From Neurospora crassa OR74A (taxonomy: Eukaryota > Ascomycota > Sordariomycetes > Sordariales > Sordariaceae), in assembly GCF_000182925.2 (NCBI RefSeq), contig NC_026502.1, positions 1,736,001-1,800,000 on the forward strand: 64,000 bases of DNA. The letters run 5' to 3'. The notes under the pieces were generated by a model. The model had not been told where the DNA came from. It saw nothing but the letters and a program-made list of their open reading frames with translations, and ran no database searches. Shown in pieces: positions 1 through 10,600 of the stretch (the first letter of the stretch is position 1; every line of letters starts with the position of its first letter). A program made the translations under genes and the position numbers.

Positions 1-1063
1 TGTTCCTGGACGGACAAAATGCCACCTTTCAAACAAGCGACTGGCAGAATGACAGTGTTGTTCGGCGGCTGTACGTATCTTCCCATGAGAATGAGGCCCG
101 AGTCTACCTTTTCGAGTGTTGGACCTGGCTGCAGCTACCGTTCCACTGACGAGTCTTAGAGATCTATCGTCGACAAAACAAGGCCATCAAAATTGGTTTC
201 TGTCCTACTTTGGGCAAATAGTCAATCATTTCTGGGGCGCCGAAACGGTCCTGACCATGGCCTGGGACGACATATTCTTGTATGGCCCGACGGGGACCTG
301 GATGACTTGGGACTTTACGACACCGGATCCAGACGATCCAAAAGGCCAAATTCGGACTTGGGTGGACTACAGAGGAGCAACATCCTTCTTGTGCGAACAA
401 AACTCTCGCGACCTAAGCGCATGAGGTCCAGGTTTCGACGATCCGACTAATGATATTTTGAACGGTTTTCGAGAGCTGGCCTTGCGCCTGTCCATCCAGG
501 AGGCAATTGATAAAAACAAGGCTGCTGCTGCGGCAGGTGGCAGGACAGAAGACAACCCAGCCTTTGTGCAGAGGGTTGACTACACCAGTTATCAGCTCTA
601 TACCGTATACGCCGTCAACAAGCCGGCCCTTGTCCTAGCGGTAGTGGTTAGTCTTCTCGGTCCTATCTCGATCCTCTCTCTATTCAAAGGTTGGACAACC
701 CTCGGGAGAGACTTTTCCCTAAGCCCATTCGAGCTGGCCAACTCGTTCCTCCTCCGGTTGCCACCGCCCTCGTCGTCGCCTCGGTCAAACAGCAGCGGCG
801 ACTCTATTTCCGAACTGAAGGAAAGACAACATCAGCTGGCCTCGCTCCTTGCTAGCTGCAGCAGTAATGCCTCGGCTGAGAAAGTACTTGAGTCGATCTG
901 TCAAAGAGCAGAGGCGGCTAGTGACGGAGTCAATGGCACGACGACCAAGGAGCCAGTGGTGCAGTATGGAGTGCTTGACGGTACAGGCCTGCTTGGTTTT
1001 GCTATTTCGGATGTAAATGGCGTTATTCATGCTCGGAAACCAAGAGAGGGAGAAATACTATGA
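1..1063 (+). CDS. 3' part of fungal multi-domain membrane protein (DUF3176-like), with in-frame TGA
   Basis: The gene enters from outside the window, so its start is not visible. The coding frame is clear from about 160 to 1063. It holds a tryptophan-rich lumenal stretch, a single membrane segment (LVLAVVVSLLGPISILSLF, about 630-690), then the segment GWTTLGRDFSLSPFELANSF and a short tail. That arrangement (lumenal part, one TM helix, then a 'SLSPxExA' motif) is typical of a large fungal family of unknown function often labelled DUF3176. A likely intron lies at 71-159 (GTACGT donor, ACTGAC branch, TTAG acceptor) and joins the first bases in frame. A TGA at 422-424 interrupts the frame, and reading continues without shift on both sides. 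I found no intron that removes it in frame. The copy may therefore be a recent pseudogene. The family call is from memory of motifs. Confidence 0.55.
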
Positions 1064-2009
1064 TTTGGACTTTATGTCACTTACGACTTGGGTTTTTTTG
1101 TGGCGTCGTTGGGTTTGAAAGTGTTTTTGTGGTACTAATGTGGGATGCTTTCCTTCTAGTTGTGACTGGTGTCAGGAAATGATGATACACATGATACCGC
1201 CTTGTTGTAGCTGAACGTTCCACAAATTACCTTCTACCCGCTAGCTGAAAGTTAATGAAACAAGGGGCCTCTACTTCCCTTATCCTCAGAAGTCAAGAAG
1301 GCATTCCAGGACGGCGCTTGGTGCGATACTTAGGGCAGGAACGATTTGGCAGGAAATGGCAGGGGAGATTGTCTGCATAATAGAGGCTGCAGAGCATTGC
1401 TCTCGCGGGACAGGAGCATACCTCTGCATAGAACTCTAACAGCAGCTTGCCTCTAAGTACATGAGGGCATGAATTCGCCGGAGCAGTACCATAGATCTCG
1501 AAGAGACTTGATCAAAAAAAAGACGAACAAATGATTCCCTCGTGAAGACAGCTCGCCTCATAACAAAGGGAAATACTGTCATCAAGGTACGTAATTATTT
1601 TTTCACATTGAAATTGAATATGAGGGTCGTCAAAATAAGCTTTCAACTCAAGCCTTTTCCGCTACAGCCAATCACCATCGTCGTCTTACACGTGTAATAT
1701 AAAAGCCACGCATCCAGGTTCATTTCTCACTGTCTGCCTACATAGTGTACTTACCGTACCAAACATTGACATTCGAATCATGAGAACTCGATCTTGACAG
1801 GTACATGTCAATTTACCTACATAAGAAACATCCATCCACCTTCCCATCATTACATATGCATATATATATATATATGGTTTTCGTATTACCTAAACTACCT
1901 AAACTACTCCTGTCTGCACCACACCAAACACGATCCATCTACCTTCCCTTTCATACCTACGTAGCAACAAAGGATCCATATCGATTCGTAACTCATATCC
2001 ATCCCTGTT

Positions 2010-2050
2010 ATTGCCCTATTGCCCTATTGTCCCGTTATCCCGTTATCCCG
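2010..2050. repeat. Degenerate tandem repeat, 8-9 bp units
   Basis: Repeated TTGCCCTA units grade into TTATCCCG units, about five copies in all. It has the look of replication slippage. Confidence 0.6.
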
Positions 2051-2237
2051 TCGTGCCTCCTATGTAGAGGTAGTAATCTTTGTCACTACCGTCTGCTGCC
2101 ATCATATCGTGGTTTGGTGGGATTTGTTAACAGACTGAGTGAGACCATGCGATCATGTCCTGCAAGCAAGCGCCTTTGACTTGTCCCTTTGTCTTTCTTT
2201 GTATGTGGACCATACCGACACGTCAAGTGAACCCCAT

Positions 2238-2282
2238 GCAAGAAATGCAATAAATGCAATAAATGTAATAAATGTAATAATG
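2238..2282. repeat. 9-bp tandem repeat, about 5 units
   Basis: Units GCAAGAAAT, GCAATAAAT (twice), GTAATAAAT and GTAATAATG follow one another exactly. They differ at single positions. Confidence 0.8.
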
Positions 2283-2593
2283 GAAAGCAAATAAGAGGAA
2301 AGAGATAGGAGGGCGAAAGTGGAAAGCAAAAACACAAAGGCAAGGAAGTAAGATGTGTAGAGCAAAAGGTCAAGAAAGTAGAGGGGTAAGGAACGTATGG
2401 TTGAAGGTCTAATCAAGACCGGGCAGCTGCTGAGATTCAAGAGAGCCGGCCAGAGCCAAGGTTGGCATTTTGTCTGTTACCAGATCACCACTGCCATGTA
2501 TGTATGGTGTGTGCACGGCAATTACCATGTTGTAGTAGAGGTACTTTGCAATCGGCTGCCATAATGTAGGCTATGCTAGTCCGCCCTTGAAAG

Positions 2594-2596
<3 letters not shown>

Positions 2597-2645
<49 letters not shown>
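2597..2645. repeat. 49-base poly(A) tract
   Basis: Uninterrupted A run following GCTT. There is no SINE/LINE body or target duplication beside it that I can see, so it is called a mononucleotide repeat. Confidence 0.9.
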
Positions 2646-2647
<2 letters not shown>

Positions 2648-2944
2648 TAAATTGACACGGCAGTACATAGATGCCTGACAAAACAAAACAAAAACAAGGA
2701 ACGGGCTGTCCCTTGCGAGTAAAATGTAATTGAAAAGGGCCTTGTCGAAAAGGCGTACAAGATTAAATTAAACAAACAAGACAGCAAGCGCCATTGTATG
2801 CCCCAGTGAAAGCTGTATCAACCGTTCTGCGGGAGATATAAAAAAAAGCAAATTAATAATCCCTCCAGCAAGCACCGAGCGCCAGAGGATATGATATGGA
2901 AAGCAAATAAGCAAGGTACCCAACCCCCCCAAATCGTGAATCCC

Positions 2945-2947
2945 GTG

Positions 2948-2994
<47 letters not shown>
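2945..2994. repeat. (GT)25 microsatellite, one interruption
   Basis: Dinucleotide GT tract with a single GC unit near its 5' end. It lies about 90 bp beyond the stop codon of the F-box gene. Confidence 0.9.
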
Positions 2995-2999
<5 letters not shown>

Positions 3000-3086
3000 G
3001 CCCAGTTCCGGGTAACTTCATGTACCAAACCAACCAACCAACCAACCAAACCAACAAAGCAGTCAGTTGCGAAAAATCAATATGTA

Positions 3087-5798
3087 TCACCAAGCATACC
3101 CCCCACCACCATAATCGTCATCCCTGTCCATCCCATCCCACTCGGAATCCTCCTCATCATCATCGCCGCTGCCATCCACAAAGTCCTCCATGGTCAACGT
3201 CTGCTCCGTCAACTTCTGGTTGTCCAACTGCAGCTCCACCTTCTCGCACCAGCCATGTCTGTAGAGAATCTCGCCCGCTACGTTGGCTTCTCTAGGCGAA
3301 AGAGATAATTCCTCTGCTGATAATGATAGCGAGGAAGCCACGGATACTTCGCGTTCGCCGCGTTGGGCGCTGTGGCCGCGTGAAGGCGAGGGTGTGCCGC
3401 CGTTGGATGATGATGAGGAGGAGCCAGAGGATAAAGCTGCGATGCGGGCGCTTCGGCGGGTAGAGAGAGAGGACGACGAAGGCCCTTGTTGGGCTTCGAT
3501 GGATTGGGCTACCCAGTTATCGGTGCGGGACCGTTTGGTAGCAGAAGGGGGTAGTTTGCTCGTTGAGAAGGTGGGTATTATCTGCTTGTGCTTGTTGGGG
3601 GTGGGTGTTGGTACGGGGCGTAGTGTGAAGGGTGGCTTGGGATCTTCCCATTTGCGGAGAAAGACACCCTTGAGACGGGCTTCCCATCTATCGCGCATTT
3701 CGGAACGCTGGCGGATGGGAATGTTGAGTTTGGCGTTGATATCGATGATGCGTAAGTCGGGAAGATCGGGAGCGGCTTTGATCAGGGACTGGAAGAGGTT
3801 CTCGGCTGCGTCGGCGGACCACTTGCGCATGTTCTGAAGCTCGAGGGTGCGCAGACTCACTGGCCACTCGGGGACTTCTTGGACGCTGAGGACCTCGTCA
3901 TAGCTGGGGTCTGAGTCGTTGTAGAATTCATGGTGGTTGTATGTTTTCAGATCTACGCTCAGCGTTTGCAAGTGTGGACAGGCAGTGCCCAGGACAGTGA
4001 GGAAACTCAAGCTGAGGGACTGGTTATGCTTTAGATAGAGATGTTCAAGATGGTAGGCACGGGTCAGAAGGTATTCCGAAAAATCATCGGCAGTGATTTC
4101 CCAGCAGTTGACGAGCTCCAGCGTCTTCAAGGTTTTGGGAAGAAGACGGAGCAAGTAGTCGTTTGCAATAGTGGAGGATTCGATAGACAGATACTCCAGT
4201 TGGGGAAGAACGTTAATGGCATGGGCAAACTCGCTGATCAAGAAGTTTTCGAACCCTTCATCTTCTTGGACAACGGCTGGCCAGTTATGCAGGGGCATCG
4301 AAGGAACCTGGAAGTTCTGAAGGCAAAGTTTCTTGAGCTTTGAAAAAGCCGGAGTTTGGTGAATGATGGCAGGACTTTGCAAAGTCATGTCGGGGGTCAT
4401 CAACCTTCCGTTCCATCTCCAGGCCTCGAGTTCGAGCGGCTTGTGCTTGGTTCCCGGAGGGTCGCCGCCGTTGAGGAAGTTCCACAATGCAGTTGGATAT
4501 TTCCATCTGAGGCTCGCTTCAAGAGATCGGAATGGGGCATCGTCCTTTGCATGGAAGAAGTCGATAGACATGAGCTGTGGGACATTGGTGAAAAGGGCTT
4601 CCCAGTCGAGATGTTGCCCTTTATAAGTCTTGGAAGCAATCTCCTCAACATCGATGCGCAACTTTTTTACTTTCCACCTGTAGCGATACTTCATCTTTGA
4701 GGGATCCGAGGACAAGAGCGCCACGAGTCCATGTGCCATTTTCCGCGTGAGCAAGGGGGGAGAGTAATACAAGGCCGTCAGGGCTGGTTCCGCAAGTTCC
4801 CTGCACAGACGGCTCGCAGATAAGAGAAGGTTGACAGCATCTCGATCACGCTCAGCGGATGCAAACTTGAAAATCAAGAGCCAGAGCTCATAGGGAAGAT
4901 GTTGCCATGGAGGGATGACTTTGGGTTCCTTTTCGGCAGTGTCTTTTTCGGCACCGCCAGAGTGGACAAGGTCCAATTTAGATTTCCTGAACGAAGCGGG
5001 CGTGCGTCTCTTAGTGGCAGTCGCCGGCGTGTCTCTTCTTCTCTTTCGCTCTGGGGTACGTGGAACTGACGATTTCCTGGCTCTGGCTACGGATGTGGCC
5101 GTTGCTCTGCCCCTGCGAGGAGTGGGGGGACTTTCCTGGTCGGTGTTGACAATGTCGTCATCTTCTCCGTCGGTGTCTTCATGGAAGAAGCCGGACCGGG
5201 GACGGCGCCGTTTTCCTAGCGCCTGGCGACCGGAGGAGGCAACTGCTCGTGACTTATTGTTGAGCTCGGTCCGAGATGGACGCCCCCGTCTTGATATGGC
5301 GGACCTGCGTGCGGGTTGCCGTGCATCTTGTTCTCCGTCATCATCATCTTCTTCTTCTTCTTCGCTGTCGCTTTCATCAGACGTAGTAGAGGCACTGTCG
5401 CTATCGTCGGAAGAGTCTTCACGATAGTTGATGGACGACTTACGCGGGCGAATATTGTGATTTGTAGTGCTGGTGTTGTTGTCATCACCTCTACGGCCGT
5501 TGATCGAACGACGTGGACCACCACCACCACTGTTCCGGGCTGCCCCTGCTGCTGAATCCCCGCTGCGAGCGCTTCGTCTTAGTGGGCTCGCTGGGCCCAG
5601 ATTTGATGTCGCACCGCGGCCGATTGCAACACCAACAGCGGCTCCCACAGCACCACCCCCCTGACTCCCGGCTCGGCGTGGCCGCAGACTACGGCCACCA
5701 CCCACTGCCGCCGCTACTTCTAACGCCTCCGTCGCCGATAATGCAGATGATCTAGTACGGCTTCGCGCCGAAGCCCGCCGGGCCTCCACCTTGGACAT
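3087..5798 (-). CDS. F-box protein with leucine-rich repeats
   Basis: Single-exon 903-residue protein that starts at an ATG (MSKVEARRASARSR). Residues 1-295 are low-complexity and basic/acidic (RRS, EEEEEDDDD and KRRR patches), probably disordered and nuclear. An F-box begins near residue 297 (IPPWQHLPYELWLLIFKFAS), the hallmark that recruits Skp1 in SCF ubiquitin ligases. Residues from about 430 to 680 show degenerate leucine-rich repeats (LEYLSIESSTIAN, LKTLELVNCWEITADDF, LEHLYLKHNQSLSLSFL), the usual substrate-binding part. The tail is Ser-rich and ends in an acidic, Gly-rich stretch. Likely role: substrate adaptor of an SCF E3. The substrate is unknown. The F-box opening resembles the fungal YDR306C-type group, but that is only an impression. 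Confidence 0.85.
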   Translation of the reverse strand: MSKVEARRASARSRTRSSALSATEALEVAAAVGGGRSLRPRRAGSQGGGAVGAAVGVAIGRGATSNLGPASPLRRSARSGDSAAGAARNSGGGGPRRSINGRRGDDNNTSTTNHNIRPRKSSINYREDSSDDSDSASTTSDESDSEEEEEDDDDGEQDARQPARRSAISRRGRPSRTELNNKSRAVASSGRQALGKRRRPRSGFFHEDTDGEDDDIVNTDQESPPTPRRGRATATSVARARKSSVPRTPERKRRRDTPATATKRRTPASFRKSKLDLVHSGGAEKDTAEKEPKVIPPWQHLPYELWLLIFKFASAERDRDAVNLLLSASRLCRELAEPALTALYYSPPLLTRKMAHGLVALLSSDPSKMKYRYRWKVKKLRIDVEEIASKTYKGQHLDWEALFTNVPQLMSIDFFHAKDDAPFRSLEASLRWKYPTALWNFLNGGDPPGTKHKPLELEAWRWNGRLMTPDMTLQSPAIIHQTPAFSKLKKLCLQNFQVPSMPLHNWPAVVQEDEGFENFLISEFAHAINVLPQLEYLSIESSTIANDYLLRLLPKTLKTLELVNCWEITADDFSEYLLTRAYHLEHLYLKHNQSLSLSFLTVLGTACPHLQTLSVDLKTYNHHEFYNDSDPSYDEVLSVQEVPEWPVSLRTLELQNMRKWSADAAENLFQSLIKAAPDLPDLRIIDINAKLNIPIRQRSEMRDRWEARLKGVFLRKWEDPKPPFTLRPVPTPTPNKHKQIIPTFSTSKLPPSATKRSRTDNWVAQSIEAQQGPSSSSLSTRRSARIAALSSGSSSSSSNGGTPSPSRGHSAQRGEREVSVASSLSLSAEELSLSPREANVAGEILYRHGWCEKVELQLDNQKLTEQTLTMEDFVDGSGDDDEEDSEWDGMDRDDDYGGGGYAW

Positions 5799-6716
5799 GG
5801 CTACTAGCTGTGCTGTTCAGCAAGCGGCATCGAGTGGTGCGAAAGGGTTTGTTTGCAATTGATTGTTTGTTTGTGGATATGTACGAGTAGCAAAGAAAGA
5901 ATATGGCAAGGTGCATCCAGCAAGGTTGCAGTCAGTTTGTTTTGTTGCCTTGGTGTTGTTTAAAGAAGACGGATGGTTGCGAGTCGGAAGATGGCTTCGG
6001 TTTGCGACTGATGATGAATGGTCCGGTCGCAGTGAGCACAGAACCAGTCCGGAACAGGAAGTGGTCAACCCTGTCAGTCAATCAATAAATGCCCTGGAAG
6101 TGGGAGGCGCTTTGGGTTTGCTTGCTCACTGTGCGGAAGTGCTAAACCGACAATGCCGTTCGATTTCGTCCCTTTTCAACCAATCACGGGACCCAGCCAG
6201 CCTGCTGCACGACCCACATTAGCTAATCAAGGACTTATCTCAAATGATGCGACCGACCGAGTTCTTGGAAGTGCAACTGGGAAAAGCCAAAAAACCGCTG
6301 GTACTAAACTAACATCAGAACTCAATGTCATGCTGTTGATGTTGTCGACTATATTCGTTCCAAGCATCGTTGACATATGACTAATCTTTAAGGATGCAAA
6401 ATTCTGGAAGGAGAGACCTCGAAGTGGATGCAGGCAGAACTCCGGACCTTCCTGGCATGACACTGACAAAGCGACTGCTCAAGATAAAGACAAGACGGAC
6501 CAAGCCGCTCTCGATGCACCGTCCACAATGAGGAAAAAAAAGAAAAAAAACCAGGGACTCTTTGTATCATGTCCATCTTGCACCAAAGTCAAATTCCGGC
6601 ATTTCAAGGGATCAAAAAGAGAACAAAAAGAAAAAAAAAATTTAAAATTTTTTTTTTTTTTTTTAAATAAATTGGTGACGCCGCAGCATACTATGCTGGC
6701 AAAAGAAAAGATAACT
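5799..6716. other. 5' flank of the F-box gene, up to the tRNA-Arg
   Basis: About 0.9 kb without a supported gene. It should contain the F-box promoter. The part nearest the tRNA has A-rich and T-rich runs (6535-6550, 6629-6665). Small open frames have no recognisable content. Confidence 0.6.
6701..6710 (-). terminator. Pol III terminator of tRNA-Arg
   Basis: Read on the minus strand this is CTTTTCTTTT, two T4 runs within 16 nt after the tRNA 3' end. It is a standard RNA polymerase III stop. Confidence 0.75.
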
Positions 6717-6788
6717 CGATCCACCCAGGGGTCGAACCTGGAACCTCCTGATTCGTAGTCAGACGCTCTGCCATTGAGCCAGCGGACC
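6717..6788 (-). tRNA. tRNA-Arg(ACG)
   Basis: A complete 72-nt cloverleaf reads on the minus strand. The acceptor stem GGTCCGC pairs with GTGGATC (two G-U pairs). The D arm is GCTC/GAGC. The anticodon stem TCTGA/TCAGG encloses the loop CTACGAA, giving anticodon ACG (read as ICG, arginine CGN codons). The T arm is CCAGG/CCTGG with TTCGACC as the loop. The discriminator is G. There is no intron. The A and B boxes are intact and a T-rich terminator follows, so it looks functional. Positions were assigned by hand folding. Confidence 0.93.
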
Positions 6789-7096
6789 TTGTTGAACATC
6801 ACCTTGGCATGTTCCAGCTATAGGAGGACATCGAGGTATCATTTCCTTTTTCACTAATTCTAGTCAGCTGCATGGGCCTATGTAAACATCGTGCGGTTCA
6901 GCACTCAACATCCCATATACAGCCCTTTTCTATCTTGAAACGCATCGTGGCCTGTCCATGTGTATTCGTAATGACGCTACAAACGTTCCGTGATCCCTTG
7001 ACTGTGAACCTCCCTTTCCCATGACCCTGTTTCCCATTAACGCCCGACAATGCATCAAACCATCTAGTAACAAGCTTGTTGAACGAAAGTTTGTCC
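6789..7096. other. Short intergenic spacer, tRNA-Arg to ufd1 3' end
   Basis: About 310 bp holding the upstream flank of the tRNA and the presumed 3' UTR of ufd1. Nothing else is recognisable. Confidence 0.6.
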
Positions 7097-8334
7097 CTAG
7101 ACATTCCTGCCGTCAAGTCGCCTTCCCTTGCTCTCTGTCGGCTTCTTCTCGCCTTGCGCCGCCTTGTCGTCACCATCGCTGCTCTTCTTCTTCGGGACTC
7201 CTCCCCGGAGCGTCTGTCCCTGGCCCGCAAAGTGCGGCTGCTTCGCCGCCGCCGCCTCCCTCTCCTTATCTGCGGCAGTTTTGACAGGCTTGATCTCGTA
7301 GCCCAAGAAGAGCTTGTTGGGCGGCAGACGCAACGGCAACGGGCCGTTGTTGTTTTTCCTCCTGGGCAGCACCACGTCCTTAACGTTGGTCGACGTACCC
7401 GCCACCGGCGTCGCCGGCTTCGGTGTTCCCGTCTTGCTACCCTTCTTCGCCGCCAACCGCAGACCCTCACCTTGAAAGTTGCCCACCGACGTGGTGGTGG
7501 CTCCTGGTGCGATGGCATCGTAGTTGATAGCCTGCGCCATGGTTCCCTGGTTGTGCAAAAGACCACCCGCCGGAAGTCCTCCGCCAACAGCCCTTCCGTT
7601 GCGTGGTGTGCTGGTACCACTGCCTTGTGTCTGTCGCGAAGGCTCGACGTAGCCAACTGGCGGCGCAAAATCGACGCTGACGTCTGTCTCGATCATGCAG
7701 ACACCCATCTTGGCCGTCTCCGGCTTGACGTCCAGTACCGCCATTTCGTAGATCTCATCGTTGTACTCAAAGTTGAAAACGTCGCCCTTGGTCAGCGCCG
7801 CAAAGTTCCGGAAGGCCTTTTCGAGGACGGCACGAGGGTCGCTGATGTCGAGGAAGTTGACCGATTGCGGTTGGAGCTTGACAAGCCTGGCAAGCTCGAG
7901 AGATGTCGTCTTGATCTGAATCATGTCGCCCACGTCGAGCTTGAGGGTCTGCATCATCCACTGCGGGATGTAGGCCCTGCCCTCCTCAGCCACGAACTCC
8001 AGAACACCGGCGTGTGTGTGGGTGCCCTGCGAGCCGTTGATAAGCTCTAGCATGATGGGCCATTGGACGTGTAGTCGCGAAACCTTGTCGAGAGCGGAGG
8101 GCGGGAGCAGAATCTTGGAGCCGTAGTTGAGTTCAGGTCGTTCGGCACCGGGCGCCATGACAAGGGGGTAGCAGCGGTAGTACTCATCGAAGCGTTGCGC
8201 GCCCCGAGAGCGACCAGTGGCGCGACTGTAGATGTCTCCATACTGTCATGGGCACATGTTAGAATGTTTCAAGAGATAGAGGGGTCGAAAAGCTGTCTTG
8301 ATAATCGAGCGTGAGGACAAGGATAGCTTACCAT
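7097..8334 (-). CDS. ufd1: Ufd1, ubiquitin-recognition cofactor of Cdc48/p97
   Basis: The spliced protein is 382 residues. Exon 1 coding is just the ATG (8332-8334). An 89-nt intron (8243-8331) follows, with donor GTAAGC, branch CTAAC and acceptor CAG. Exon 2 (7097-8242) starts YGDIYSRATGRSRGAQRFDE. The segment QRFDEYYRCYP, the ILLPPSALDKVS stretch and the IPQWMMQTLKL motif are signatures of the Ufd1 N-terminal double-psi beta-barrel, which binds ubiquitin. The C-terminal half is basic and low-complexity, as in fungal Ufd1, where Npl4 and Cdc48 contacts lie. Ufd1-Npl4-Cdc48 extracts ubiquitinated proteins for the proteasome and in ER-associated degradation. An internal Met30 (8158) would give a shorter frame but would lose the conserved start. 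It diverges from the LIN1-like gene. Confidence 0.93.
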
Positions 8335-9097
8335 GATCGCGAGGGAGCTGCTAGAGATGGAGTAAAGTATTTTGCAGAAAGGGAAACGACAGGGAATTTG
8401 TATTAAGAGGGGAGATCTCGAGGTAAGCTTCGCAGAATAGGTAGTGGGATCCGGAACAGCAGAGCGTGACAAGCGATAGTGAAAGGGAGGTTGCGACGAT
8501 GTTGAAATAACCTGACCGCGTGGAAGGTTCCAAAGGCAACAACGCAGATGACATAACTGGGCCCGAAAGTTACAGGCACGTTAGGTAATAATTGGAGCCC
8601 TGGCATGGGTACCGTACAGTACCTACCTCTATGTATCTGCCGCCTCGGCGGCCCGGATTGGCGGGGTGAGAAGGTGCCGCCGTGGCGTCAGATCTGTGAA
8701 ACCGTGCTGCCGTGGCGCGAGCTCCCCCCCTTCTTAAACGCTTAGGTCAAAGGTACCTTGAGCGCTGCCTGTCCACTGCAGAACGCTCTGGACCTTGATG
8801 GCAGTGGAGAGCTCCATGTTATCCGTTGGGGCTGACAACGGGTAAGGTACCTCTAGTGATGTTCTTCCTTGATATTCCCAATTCGCCATCTAGATCCTCT
8901 CTTAAACACCATCCTCTACTTGTAGAGTTGTCATTCGCCGTCGACCCAGGCAAAACAGTCATCATTTCAGGCCATATCTACACAAAGTCTGCGATACAGG
9001 GGCAGAATAGGCCATTCTATCAAGACGACATAACCTTTACACGCTGACGTCAACGCCTACACACCAACACACGAGATTGAAGACAACAGCCACCACC
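8335..9097. promoter_or_regulatory. Bidirectional promoter region, ufd1 and LIN1-like gene
   Basis: 760 bp between two divergent start codons, so it must hold both promoters. A TACCTACCT run lies at about 8618-8628. No conserved open frame or obvious TATA box was seen. Confidence 0.55.
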
Positions 9098-10600
9098 ATG
9101 TCCTCCCGCTTCTCCGCCGCGCGCCCCAAACGCGCCAGCGAAGCTTACGCCCGCGCCCACCACGGCGAATCGCGCTCCAACGACGACGACGACACCTCCA
9201 GCGGGCCGTCCCACAAAAAAGTCAAGTTCGACGTGCGCAACCCCTCCGCGCTCGCGCCCTCAGCGCACGATGACGACCTCGACGAAGCTGACGAGGAGGT
9301 TCTTGCCGCCGACGTGATCGGTGGGCTTTCCCGAGCCACCAAGCGCGGCGCGGTCAACATCGATGGGTACGATTCCGATTCCGACAATGACAACCTGGAA
9401 GACCGCGCGGAAGCCCGAGGGAAGAGCCGCAAGAAGGGCAAAGACGCCGAGGACGTGGATCTGGCCGAGATGATGGATAATTACAACAAGCCTTCCAACG
9501 GGGCAGGGAAAGATGCCGATGAAGATGACGAGGTAGACATGTTTGGCGATTTGGAAGACGACGACGGTGCTCAACCAACGACAGCCGGTGGTGGCTCTGC
9601 GAAGGACAAAAAATCCGTCCACTTCCTCGCCGACTCGGAAATCGAAGGGCAAGACCTCTCTTCCAAAGCTGGCGGAACCATCAACATCAACCCCGCCGCC
9701 TCAGCCGAATCGGACGACGAAGACGAAGACGACGACGACGAAGAAGCCATAGCAGCCGCCATCGCCGAAGAGGGAGTAGACGAAGAGGTCGGCCTAGGCG
9801 GACTGAAGAAACATGCGCCCAAGATTGACGCCTTCAACATGCAAGCCGAGAATGAAGAGGGTGCCTTTGACGAGGCGGGCAACTACATCCGCAAAGCGGC
9901 CGACCAAAATGCCGTGCACGATAAGTGGCTGGAAGGCTTGTCCAAAAAGGAAATCAAAAAAGCGGCGTTGGCGCACGAGAAGCGCGAGGCGGAAAGGCGC
10001 GCGCAGGAGAGGGAAGATGACAAGATCGCCACTGGGGACTTGCTTAGAAACTTGATCCTGACGCTCGAAAAAGGGGAGACGGCGCTGGAGGCGCTGGCAA
10101 GACTTGGAAAAGATCAAACCAAGGGGCCCAAGAAGGTGCCCAAGTGGAAGCAAAAGAGGCAGGAAAGGAAACAGGGCATCGATTCGATGGACGTGGATGA
10201 CAAGAAGGAGGAAGTGGAGGATCCGAAGCAGAAAAAGATCAGGGAGGCGATTGATGCCATTACTGAGGCGGCGGATAAGTTGTTGGGAAGGGATTATCCG
10301 GATATTTACGATAAGGAGAGGGAGTGGTTGGTGAGAGAGTATAGAGCAGAGACGGGCGAGACCTGGGTGGAGCCTACTGTTCCTGAAAAGGAGGAAGAGC
10401 AGCCATCGTCACTAAACGGACAACCCAAAATGTGGGAGTTTAGGTGGACAGATGGGAGAGACGGAGGAGGAAGCCAAGGGCCGTATGACGGGCCCACCAT
10501 GAAGGCATGGCAGGATGCGGGATACTTCAAGGAGGCGGTTGAGTTCAGGCCGGTGGGCGGAGGGGAGGGGGAGTGGTCTAGGGTTGCAGCCTTCGTATGA
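9098..10600 (+). CDS. LIN1/CD2BP2-like U5 snRNP protein with C-terminal GYF domain
   Basis: Intronless gene of 500 residues. The chosen start is the ATG in CACCACCATGTCC, the first in the frame. The open frame extends upstream only from a TTG. The N-terminal two thirds is very acidic (DEDEDDDDEE and similar) with short basic patches. The last 65 residues are a GYF domain: WEFRW near its start, GPYDGPTMKAW in the middle, then AGYF and an E-rich end, matching the GPF/GYF consensus that binds proline-rich ligands. An acidic N-terminus with a single C-terminal GYF domain is the layout of yeast Lin1 and human CD2BP2 (U5-52K), a component of the 20S U5 snRNP. It is expected to be nuclear and to act in spliceosome assembly. 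Confidence 0.88.
   Translation: MSSRFSAARPKRASEAYARAHHGESRSNDDDDTSSGPSHKKVKFDVRNPSALAPSAHDDDLDEADEEVLAADVIGGLSRATKRGAVNIDGYDSDSDNDNLEDRAEARGKSRKKGKDAEDVDLAEMMDNYNKPSNGAGKDADEDDEVDMFGDLEDDDGAQPTTAGGGSAKDKKSVHFLADSEIEGQDLSSKAGGTININPAASAESDDEDEDDDDEEAIAAAIAEEGVDEEVGLGGLKKHAPKIDAFNMQAENEEGAFDEAGNYIRKAADQNAVHDKWLEGLSKKEIKKAALAHEKREAERRAQEREDDKIATGDLLRNLILTLEKGETALEALARLGKDQTKGPKKVPKWKQKRQERKQGIDSMDVDDKKEEVEDPKQKKIREAIDAITEAADKLLGRDYPDIYDKEREWLVREYRAETGETWVEPTVPEKEEEQPSSLNGQPKMWEFRWTDGRDGGGSQGPYDGPTMKAWQDAGYFKEAVEFRPVGGGEGEWSRVAAFV

Larger units (their letters stand above)
1064..3086. other. Intergenic region between the partial membrane protein and the F-box gene
   Basis: About 2 kb with no supported gene. 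It holds the 3' flanks of two genes that converge here. It is crowded with simple repeats: a (TA)n run near 1859-1875, degenerate TTGCCCTA/TTATCCCG units at about 2010-2050, 9-mer units at 2238-2282, a 49-base A run and a (GT)25 tract. Small open frames here are explained by these repeats. Confidence 0.7.

Noticed and set aside
2597-2645. Poly(A) tract as the tail of a LINE or processed gene copy
   Set aside because: No element body or target duplication is visible upstream; simple repeat is the simpler reading.
6479-6802. 107-codon minus-strand frame over the tRNA-Arg
   Set aside because: It is the tRNA sequence read as codons.
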